Positions 55,349 through 64,000 of a stretch of DNA of 64,000 nucleotides are shown here, piece by piece. The DNA comes from Streptococcus mitis (GTDB lineage: Bacteria; Bacillota; Bacilli; Lactobacillales; Streptococcaceae), in the NCBI RefSeq assembly GCF_946190275.1, contig NZ_CAMHZQ010000013.1, positions 1 through 64,000 of the forward strand. The letters are read 5' to 3'. Within the stretch, counting starts at the first letter, position 1, and each line of letters opens with the position of its first letter. Position numbers and translations under genes: made by a program. The notes beneath the pieces are model-generated. The model was not told where the DNA came from, searched no databases, and saw only the letters and a program-made list of their open reading frames with translations.

Positions 55349-55388
55349 AAAAAGGAGTTACCTTTCTCGAGGTTAACTCCTTTTTTTA
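55349..55388. terminator. Terminator between the ATPase and tyrS
   Basis: AAAGGAGTTACC and GGTTAACTCCTTT pair around CTTTCTCGA with T runs on the plus strand and A runs upstream, so usable by both converging genes. Confidence 0.85.
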
Positions 55389-55407
55389 TAGGTAAATGTT
55401 GAACAAT

Positions 55408-56664
55408 TTAGTAAGTCAATACAAAATATTTTTTCTTTCCACGACGGATAACAGTCAGTTCGTTCTCTAACTTATCTGCGTCACTCAAGACATAGTCAAG
55501 GTCTTGGATGCGGTCGCCGTTGACGTAGATAGCTCCGTTTTGGACATCTTCACGGGCTTGGCGTTTTGAGTTAACCACACCAGACGAAACGAGCAGTTCC
55601 ACGATATTGTGATTTTCGTCTTCTTGTACTTGGTAGTTTGGCACACCACGAAGTCCTTGTTTAAGTTCTTTAACAGAAAGGTTTTTGATGTTTCCTGCAA
55701 AGAGCTGCTCAGTGATGTTGAGGGCTTCTTTGTAGGCTTCTTCGCCGTGAACAAGTGTTACGACTTCACGAGCCAAGACTTTTTGTGCCAAACGTTCGTG
55801 TGGCGCTGCTTCGAACTGTTTGCGGATGTCTTCAATCTCATCAAGTGACAAGAAAGTAAAGATCTTCAAGAAGCGAACAGCGTCAGCGTCCATAACGTTC
55901 ATCCAAAATTGGTACATTTCGTATGGAGAAGTCTTTTCAGGATTGAGCCAGACTGCGTTTCCTTCTGATTTACCAAATTTCTTACCAGTTGCATCGGTAA
56001 TCAGTGGAACAGTGATTACGTGGCCAATCTTGTCAGCCTTACGACGAAGCAATTCAGTACCAGCTGTCATATTTCCCCACTGGTCAGAACCACCAATTTG
56101 AAGAGTGACATTATGGTCTTGGTTAAGGACGAAGAAGTCGTAACCTTGCATGATTTGGTAAGCAAACTCAGTGTAAGAAATCCCTGTTTCGATCCGTTTT
56201 TTCACAGACTCTTTACTCATCATGTAGTTGACAGTGAAGTATTTTCCGATATCACGGAGGAAGTCAATGAAGCTGATGCTGCCAAACCAGTCGTAGTTGT
56301 TGACCATGACAGCTTTATTTTCCCCATTTTCAAAGTCAAGAAAACGAGAAAGTTGTCCTTGGATAGACTTGACCCAGCCATCTACTGTGTCTTTTGTTTG
56401 GAGACTACGTTCAGCATCTTTGAAGGACGGATCTCCGATGAGACCTGTAGCACCGCCAACGAGCGCATAGGGTTTGTGACCTGCTAGCTGCAAGCGACGA
56501 CTTGTCAAGATTGCGACAAGGTGGCCTAGGTGAAGGCTGTCAGCAGTTGGATCGTAGCCAGTATAATAAGAAACTTGACCTTCTTCTAGGGCTTTACGCA
56601 AAGCTTCTTCATCAGTCGTTTGAAATATCAAACCACGCTCTTTTAGCTCATCAAAAATGTGCAT
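55408..56664 (-). CDS. tyrS: Tyrosyl-tRNA synthetase
   Basis: 418-residue class I synthetase, TyrRS. HIGH-like HLGHL (about residue 47) and KMSKS-like KFGKSEG (about 231) are present, and a C-terminal S4-like RNA-binding domain (about 350-415). AAAGGAG precedes the start. No T-box leader is seen, in line with streptococci. Confidence 0.97.
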   Translation of the reverse strand: MHIFDELKERGLIFQTTDEEALRKALEEGQVSYYTGYDPTADSLHLGHLVAILTSRRLQLAGHKPYALVGGATGLIGDPSFKDAERSLQTKDTVDGWVKSIQGQLSRFLDFENGENKAVMVNNYDWFGSISFIDFLRDIGKYFTVNYMMSKESVKKRIETGISYTEFAYQIMQGYDFFVLNQDHNVTLQIGGSDQWGNMTAGTELLRRKADKIGHVITVPLITDATGKKFGKSEGNAVWLNPEKTSPYEMYQFWMNVMDADAVRFLKIFTFLSLDEIEDIRKQFEAAPHERLAQKVLAREVVTLVHGEEAYKEALNITEQLFAGNIKNLSVKELKQGLRGVPNYQVQEDENHNIVELLVSSGVVNSKRQAREDVQNGAIYVNGDRIQDLDYVLSDADKLENELTVIRRGKKKYFVLTY

Positions 56665-56763
56665 GTGTCTTTTCTCCTTTTTAAAATTATTGTTTCTAAC
56701 TATTGTATCACAAACTTGGGCAATAGCCTAGCAGAATAGGGAAGAAAGTGGCTATTTTATTGA

Positions 56764-59271
<2,508 letters not shown>

Positions 59272-59293
59272 GTTCTATAAACTGTGCTAAATG

Positions 59294-59330
59294 AAGTGGC
59301 GAATCAATGGATTGCCACTTTTTTCTTTTT
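59294..59330 (+). terminator. pbp1b terminator
   Basis: AAGTGGC (59294-59300) pairs with GCCACTT (59314-59320), followed by T-rich sequence. Confidence 0.8.
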
Positions 59331-59353
59331 TCCTTTCGTGTTACAATAAAGGT

Positions 59354-60265
59354 ATGAATCAGTATCAGAAAAAGATTATTAAAGGAACCATTTATTCGCT
59401 TCTATCCGGCTTAATATGGGGAATCTGTGGAATTTTAGGAGAATATTTCTTTACTCATTATCAAGTGTCCTCTGGCTGGATTACCTCTATGCGTTTGACA
59501 CTGGCAGGGAGTCTTGTGCTCATTTGGTCAGCAATGCAATTAAAATCGCAAGTGTTAGATATCTGGCGAGACAAGAAAAATTACCTTCCCTTTCTAGCAT
59601 ATGCTATTTTAGGGATTTTTTCAGTTCAGTATTTTTTCTATCTCTGTGTAGAATACTCAAATGCAGCTACAGCAACTATTTTACAGTTTATTAGCCCTGT
59701 CTTTATCCTCTTTTACAATCGCTTGGTTTATCAAAAACGAGCCTCAAAAAGTGCTATTTTCTATGTTTTGATTGCCATGCTGGGCGTGTGCTTGATGGCG
59801 ACAAAAGGCGATCTCTCTCAGTTATCCATGACGCCACTAGCCCTTATAACAGGTCTGTTGAGTGCCATGGGGGTCATGTTTAATGTTATCTTGCCCCAAC
59901 CTTTCGCGAAGCGCTATGGTTTTGTACCCACGGTTGGGTGGGGGATGATTTTGGCAGGTTTGTTTAGCAATGTCCTTTCGCCGGTTTATCAGCTTTCCTT
60001 TACTCTGGATATTTGGAGTATCTTGATTTGCCTTATTATCGCTTTCTTTGGTACAGCTTTTGCTTTTTTTATTTCCATGAAGGCGGTGTCCTTGGTTTCT
60101 CCCTTGGTGGTTTCCGTTATCAGTGCCAGTGAACCTCTATCTTCTGCCCTTTTGAGTGTTTTGTTTTTAGGATTGGTAGTGGATTGGTCCCTTCTTCTGG
60201 CTATGGCCTTGATTATTTTGCCTATGATTTTCCTATCGATAGAAGAAGCGAAAGAAAGTAAATAA
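59354..60265 (+). CDS. EamA/DMT-family transporter
   Basis: 303-residue membrane protein with ten hydrophobic helices in two EamA repeats, of the RhaT/YdcZ-type exporters. The start at 59354 (MNQYQKKIIKGTIYSLLSG) is chosen because it fits family starts; it lies only 6 bases after TACAAT (59342-59347), and no Shine-Dalgarno fits, so the mRNA may be leaderless. Substrate unknown. Confidence 0.85.
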   Translation: MNQYQKKIIKGTIYSLLSGLIWGICGILGEYFFTHYQVSSGWITSMRLTLAGSLVLIWSAMQLKSQVLDIWRDKKNYLPFLAYAILGIFSVQYFFYLCVEYSNAATATILQFISPVFILFYNRLVYQKRASKSAIFYVLIAMLGVCLMATKGDLSQLSMTPLALITGLLSAMGVMFNVILPQPFAKRYGFVPTVGWGMILAGLFSNVLSPVYQLSFTLDIWSILICLIIAFFGTAFAFFISMKAVSLVSPLVVSVISASEPLSSALLSVLFLGLVVDWSLLLAMALIILPMIFLSIEEAKESK

Positions 60266-60307
60266 AAAGTCTTTTCTTAATTCTAAAAGTGTGCTATACT
60301 AGAATAG

Positions 60308-60456
60308 TCAATAAAACACGGGGAGATAGTTGTGAAGAGTGTTTTTAGGTTGTATCGGTAGGGGCTTGCTTTTACCGACAGCACGTTTTATCTCACATCC
60401 CTAAAAATCATACCTAAAAACAAACAAAAAGGCTTCAAATTTGAGGCCTTTTTTGG
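60308..60456 (+). ncRNA. Structured RNA leader or small RNA upstream of dapH
   Basis: An extended -10 (TGCTATACT, near 60292-60300) would start a ~150-nt RNA that ends at a terminator with G-C-rich stem (60426-60454). Inside are GAGATA/TATCTC (60323-60328 / 60389-60394), hairpin TCGGTA/TACCGA (60355-60360 / 60373-60378), and GTTTTTAGGT (60341-60350), which can pair either with CCTAAAAA (60400-60407) or with ACCTAAAAAC (60412-60421). The terminator lies 38 bases before dapH, so attenuation is likely; an independent sRNA is also possible. No family assigned. Confidence 0.65.
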
Positions 60457-60493
60457 TAGAATAGGTATCATTAAAATGAACTAGGAGGCGCCT

Positions 60494-61192
60494 ATGACTG
60501 CTACAAAAATGAACGCACAAGAAATTATCCAATTTATCGCCAATGCTGAAAAGAAAACCAGTGTTAAAGTAACCTTTGAGGGACAACTCGCAACTGCTGT
60601 ACCTGGATCTGTTGTCAAACTAGGGAATGTACTATTTGGAGACTGGAAGGATGTGGCTCCGCTTCTCGATGGTTTGGTAGAAAATCAAGACTATGTTGTT
60701 GAGCAAGATGCTCGTAATTCAGCAGTTCCTTTACTAGATAAACGTGCTATCAATGCTCGTATCGAGCCAGGTGCTATTATCCGTGATCAGGTTGAAATTG
60801 GTGACAATGCTGTTATCATGATGGGAGCGGTTATCAATATCGGTGCTGAAATTGGTGCAGGAACTATGATTGACATGGGGGCTATCCTTGGTGGCCGTGC
60901 TATCGTGGGGAAAAACAGTCACGTTGGTGCAGGTGCCGTTCTTGCAGGTGTGATTGAGCCAGCTAGCGCAGAACCAGTCCGTGTAGGAGACAATGTTCTT
61001 ATCGGTGCCAACGCAGTGGTTATCGAAGGGGTCCAAATTGGTAGTGGTTCAGTTGTGGCAGCGGGAGCTATTGTTACACAAGATGTCCCAGAAAATGTGG
61101 TAGTAGCAGGTGTTCCAGCTCGTATTATCAAAGAGATTGATGCCCAAACCCAACAAAAAACAGCGCTAGAGGATGCGCTTCGTACCTTGTGA
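60494..61192 (+). CDS. dapH: Tetrahydrodipicolinate N-acetyltransferase
   Basis: 232-residue cytoplasmic enzyme of the acetylase branch of diaminopimelate/lysine synthesis. The left-handed beta-helix hexapeptide repeats occupy about residues 95-205 ([20 protein letters not shown] region). It acetylates tetrahydrodipicolinate using acetyl-CoA. AGGAGG precedes the start. Followed 68 bases later by the matching deacetylase. Confidence 0.95.
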   Translation: MTATKMNAQEIIQFIANAEKKTSVKVTFEGQLATAVPGSVVKLGNVLFGDWKDVAPLLDGLVENQDYVVEQDARNSAVPLLDKRAINARIEPGAIIRDQVEIGDNAVIMMGAVINIGAEIGAGTMIDMGAILGGRAIVGKNSHVGAGAVLAGVIEPASAEPVRVGDNVLIGANAVVIEGVQIGSGSVVAAGAIVTQDVPENVVVAGVPARIIKEIDAQTQQKTALEDALRTL

Positions 61193-61206
61193 TTTGTAAA
61201 AGAAAA

Positions 61207-61240
61207 ATAGAGGCGGGACCCTTTTTCCAGCCTCTTTCTG
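61207..61240 (+). terminator. Hairpin between dapH and the deacetylase gene
   Basis: AGAGGC and GCCTCT arms around a 14-base loop, followed by a short T stretch; probably a partial terminator. Confidence 0.45.
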
Positions 61241-61260
61241 CTATATAGGAGGATAGATAG

Positions 61261-62391
61261 ATGTTAGATTTGATTCAGACTAGACGAGATTTGCACCAGA
61301 TTCCAGAGATTGGCTTGGAGGAGTTCAAGACTCAGGCTTATTTGCTGGATGTGATTGAGAAATTGACTGCGGGCAAGGATTTTGTCCAAGTTCGTACTTG
61401 GCGGACAGGTATTTTGGTTTATTTGCAGGGAAGTAAGCCAGAGCGAACCATTGGTTGGAGAACAGATATTGACGGTTTGCCTATCGTTGAACAAACAGGC
61501 CTTCCTTTTGCCTCTCAACACCAAGATCGTATGCACGCTTGTGGACATGATTTTCATATGACCATTGCCTTGGGCTGTCTTGAGCGCGCCCTTGAGGAGC
61601 AACCCAAAAATAATCTGCTCTTTCTTTTTCAGCCTGCTGAAGAAAATGAAGCTGGAGGCATGCTCATGTATGAGGATGGTGCTTTTGGAGACTGGTTGCC
61701 AGACCAATTTTATGGTCTCCATGTCCGTCCAGATTTGAAAGTTGGCCAGATCGCGACCAATACTCATACACTCTTTGCAGGGACTTGCGAGGTGAAGATT
61801 CGTTTCAAAGGAAAAGGAGGACATGCAGCTTTTCCGCATGAAGCCAATGACGCCTTGGTGGCGGCTAGTTACTTTGTGACCCAGGTGCAGTCAGTTGTCA
61901 GCCGCAATGTCAACCCAATCGAGGGAGCAGTGGTGACCTTTGGTCTTTTCCAAGCTGGAACAACCAACAATGTCATCACAGACACAGCCTTTTTGCATGG
62001 GACCATTCGTGCCTTGACACAGGACATGAGCCTTTTGGTGCAAAAAAGGGTCAAAACAGTTGCAGAAGGAGTTGCAGCTGCCTTTGATATGGAAGTCGAA
62101 GTCGAACTCAAACAAGGGGGCTACCTTCCTGTGGAGAACAATCCAGTTTTGGCGCGTGAACTGATGGACTTCTTTGAAGAAAAAGAGGGGATTGAGTTGA
62201 TTGATATCGAGCCTGCTATGACAGGTGAGGATTTTGGTTATCTCCTTTCAAAGGTTGATGGCGTTATGTTCTGGCTGGGTATTGATAGTCCCTACGCCCT
62301 TCATCACCCTCAGATGAGTCCTAAGGAAGAAGCCTTAGCTATTGGGGTTGATGCAGTCTCTAGTTTCCTGAAAAAGAAGGCAGCAGAGTAG
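61261..62391 (+). CDS. N-acetyldiaminopimelate deacetylase (M20 family)
   Basis: 376-residue metal-dependent hydrolase of the M20D/HipO type, acting two steps after DapH. Metal and catalytic residues are seen in [21 protein letters not shown] and the final ALHHPQM. The dimerisation domain (about 175-290) contains GGHAAFPH. The pairing with dapH supports this function over a general amidohydrolase. Confidence 0.92.
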   Translation: MLDLIQTRRDLHQIPEIGLEEFKTQAYLLDVIEKLTAGKDFVQVRTWRTGILVYLQGSKPERTIGWRTDIDGLPIVEQTGLPFASQHQDRMHACGHDFHMTIALGCLERALEEQPKNNLLFLFQPAEENEAGGMLMYEDGAFGDWLPDQFYGLHVRPDLKVGQIATNTHTLFAGTCEVKIRFKGKGGHAAFPHEANDALVAASYFVTQVQSVVSRNVNPIEGAVVTFGLFQAGTTNNVITDTAFLHGTIRALTQDMSLLVQKRVKTVAEGVAAAFDMEVEVELKQGGYLPVENNPVLARELMDFFEEKEGIELIDIEPAMTGEDFGYLLSKVDGVMFWLGIDSPYALHHPQMSPKEEALAIGVDAVSSFLKKKAAE

Positions 62392-62402
62392 AGGATTTGT
62401 CT

Positions 62403-62942
62403 ATGAAAGCAGAACTACGCAAGCAAGTCTTGCAGGAAATGAAGGCTATCCCTCGAGAGCAAAAACAGGCTATGGATCAAGTTTTAACGGAGCATTTCTT
62501 ACATCACCCCTTCTACCAAGAAGCCAAGACCATCGCAACCTATCTCTCTTTTCCTCATGAGTTTCAAACGCGGGAACTGATTGAGCAGGCGCTGAAGGAT
62601 GGCAAGAAGGTTCTAATACCAAAAACCTATCCCAAGGGGCGCATGGACTTTGTAGTCTATAATCCGCAGCAGTTGGTCAAAACTTCCTTTGGCTTACTGG
62701 AACCACAGGGAGATTTGGAAGTGGTGGATGCCTCTCAGATTGATTTGATTCATGTTCCAGGGCTGGCTTTTACGAGAGAGGGCTATCGGATTGGCTATGG
62801 TGGAGGTTATTATGACCGCTATCTGGAACATTTTACTGGTTATACTTTGAGTACGGTTTATCCTTGTCAAATTCGGGATTTTAGCCCTGAAAATCATGAT
62901 ATTCCTGTTCAGGAGGTACTGATTGATGAAAGAAATCTTTGA
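62403..62942 (+). CDS. 5-formyltetrahydrofolate cyclo-ligase
   Basis: 179-residue ATP-dependent enzyme (MTHFS family) returning 5-formyl-THF to the folate pool. The C-terminal IGYGGGYYDRYL motif is intact. Start at 62403 after GAGG, with a TTG 6 bases upstream judged less likely. It overlaps the rhomboid gene by 17 bases; the two genes are adjacent in many Firmicutes. Confidence 0.93.
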   Translation: MKAELRKQVLQEMKAIPREQKQAMDQVLTEHFLHHPFYQEAKTIATYLSFPHEFQTRELIEQALKDGKKVLIPKTYPKGRMDFVVYNPQQLVKTSFGLLEPQGDLEVVDASQIDLIHVPGLAFTREGYRIGYGGGYYDRYLEHFTGYTLSTVYPCQIRDFSPENHDIPVQEVLIDERNL

Positions 62943-63600
62943 TAGGCGTTACCCTGTGACGAGTTTCTTCCTCTTAGTGACGGCCTTGGTATTTCTACTA
63001 ATGTTGGTGACCACAGGAGGAAACTTTTACAGGGCAGATACCTTATTTCGATTTGGAGCCATGTACGGACCTGCCATTCGCCTCTTTCCAGAGCAGGTTT
63101 GGCGTCTCTTTTCGGCTATTTTTGTTCATATTGGGTGGGAGCATTTCATAGTTAATATGCTTTCGCTTTATTATCTTGGTAGGCAGGTAGAGGAGATTTT
63201 CGGTTCTAAGCAGTTTTTCTTTCTCTATCTCTTATCAGGAATGATGGGGAATCTCTTTGTTTTTGTATTTAGTCCTAAATCCTTAGCAGCAGGCGCCTCT
63301 ACCTCTCTTTATGGGCTATTTGCTGCAATTATCATTCTTCGCTATGCAACTCGCAACCCCTATATCCAGCAGTTGGGGCAATCCTATCTGACACTTTTTG
63401 TGGTTAACATTATTGGAAGTGTTCTGATTCCAGGAATCAGTCTAGCAGGTCATATTGGAGGTGCAGTTGGGGGCGCATTTCTAGCAGTCATATTTCCTGT
63501 CCGAGGAGAAAGGCGGATGTATAGTGCTAGTCAGAGACTGGTAGCGGTAGTCTTGTTCGTAGGACTCACAGTCTTACTTCTCTACAAGGGGATGGGATGA
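62926..63600 (+). CDS. Rhomboid-family intramembrane serine protease
   Basis: 224-residue membrane protein with six or seven helices. The catalytic Ser is in AAGASTSLYGLFAA (about residue 125) and the His in AGHIGGAVGG (about 180); an oxyanion-side HxxxN-like HFIVNM is seen in helix 2. Start at 62926 with AGGAGG inside the upstream gene. Substrate unknown. Confidence 0.92.
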   Translation: MKEIFDRRYPVTSFFLLVTALVFLLMLVTTGGNFYRADTLFRFGAMYGPAIRLFPEQVWRLFSAIFVHIGWEHFIVNMLSLYYLGRQVEEIFGSKQFFFLYLLSGMMGNLFVFVFSPKSLAAGASTSLYGLFAAIIILRYATRNPYIQQLGQSYLTLFVVNIIGSVLIPGISLAGHIGGAVGGAFLAVIFPVRGERRMYSASQRLVAVVLFVGLTVLLLYKGMG

Positions 63601-63614
63601 AAATTTGTGTAATG

Positions 63615-63650
63615 AAAAAAGATAAGGAATTTTTCGAACCTTATCTTTTT
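63615..63650. terminator. Bidirectional terminator between rhomboid and galU
   Basis: AAAAAGATAAGG (63616-63627) and CCTTATCTTTTT (63639-63650) are exact reverse complements. Confidence 0.92.
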
Positions 63651-63653
63651 ATG

Positions 63654-64000
63654 TTATTCCTTCTCAGCCAATTCTTTTCCCAGTTGGATGAGGTAATCTT
63701 TCAAGTCATCTTTGACTTGTGGATGTTTGAGGGCGTAGTCAATAGATGTTTTCATAAAGCCGAACTTATCCCCAACGTCGTAACGAGCTCCTGTAAATTC
63801 ACGGGCAAAAACACGCTGTGTTTTATTAAGAGTATCGATAGCATCGGTAAGCTGGATTTCATTTCCAGCACCAGGAGCTTGCTTTTCGAGGATATCAAAA
63901 ATTTCTGGTGTCAGAAGATAGCGACCGATAATTGCTAAATCACTTGGTGCATCTTCGGGAGCTGGTTTTTCGACAAAAGTTTCAACGCTATAGAGACCAT
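63654..64000 (-). CDS. galU: UTP-glucose-1-phosphate uridylyltransferase, C-terminal part
   Basis: The minus-strand frame from the window end reads [45 protein letters not shown] and [15 protein letters not shown], which are signature segments of GalU, and stops at 63654-63656. GalU makes UDP-glucose for capsule, teichoic acid and glycolipid synthesis. About 115 C-terminal residues are visible; the N-terminus is outside the window. Confidence 0.95.
   Translation of the reverse strand, partial: GLYSVETFVEKPAPEDAPSDLAIIGRYLLTPEIFDILEKQAPGAGNEIQLTDAIDTLNKTQRVFAREFTGARYDVGDKFGFMKTSIDYALKHPQVKDDLKDYLIQLGKELAEKE

Noticed and set aside
63597-63938. 113-residue plus-strand ORF at the right end
   Set aside because: It is antisense to the recognisable GalU C-terminus and runs through a terminator.

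Overview
The window is chromosomal DNA from a low-GC Gram-positive coccus of the Streptococcus mitis group (S. pneumoniae, S. pseudopneumoniae or S. mitis). The evidence is four BOX repeats, an IgA1-protease-type M26 peptidase, a PavB-like SSURE-repeat adhesin beside a two-component system that matches TCS08, the malXCD/malAR/malQ-glgP maltodextrin locus, and acetylase-type diaminopimelate genes. I cannot settle the species from sequence alone.

Layout. 1-4767: 3' part of an IgA1-protease-like zinc metalloprotease with N-terminal 27-residue repeats. 5054-7910: nucleoside phosphorylase, then the TrkH/CabP potassium system. 8066-13780: glycosyltransferase, LPXTG adhesin PavB with four near-identical 149-residue repeats, and TCS08. 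13787-14586: rpsD with a long leader. 14640-20200: an accessory island holding a tyrosine integrase gene split by an ISL3-family element (exact 8-bp target duplication), small orphan immunity-like genes, a ParE-type toxin remnant, a palindrome that looks like two joined IS ends, and an AlbA_2/ATPase-like gene with 11-bp direct repeats upstream. 20260-22008: rpmG, rpmF and an SPFH/ribbon-helix-helix operon. 22161-27628: a PTS operon with its own antiterminator-like regulator and a split transketolase. 27859-34199: ilvD, a DUF59 protein, an Rgg regulator, an MFS transporter bracketed by BOX elements, and hisS. 34349-38422: a compact cluster of HTH regulator, tiny membrane proteins, ABC exporter and CPBP protease. 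38576-41258: aspS and a YitT protein. 41288-51195: maltodextrin uptake and breakdown. 51441-64000: small membrane proteins, rlmA, a P-type ATPase, tyrS, pbp1b, an EamA exporter, dapH with a structured leader, N-acetyl-diaminopimelate deacetylase, 5-formyl-THF cyclo-ligase, rhomboid and the end of galU.

How the genes work together. MalX, MalC and MalD import maltodextrins, MalQ and GlgP convert them to glucose and glucose-1-phosphate, and MalR represses both divergent promoters through matching operators. DapH and the deacetylase feed lysine and peptidoglycan synthesis. PavB, TCS08 and the Iga-like protease belong to host interaction. From memory of pneumococcal gene order, the genes before and after the island lie on opposite sides of oriC, so the island may mark an inter-replichore inversion junction.

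The least explained parts are the 14.6-20.2 kb island (especially the AlbA_2 gene and its repeat-rich upstream region), the structured RNA before dapH, and two genes that look leaderless. I did not find a complete, clearly new multi-gene system.
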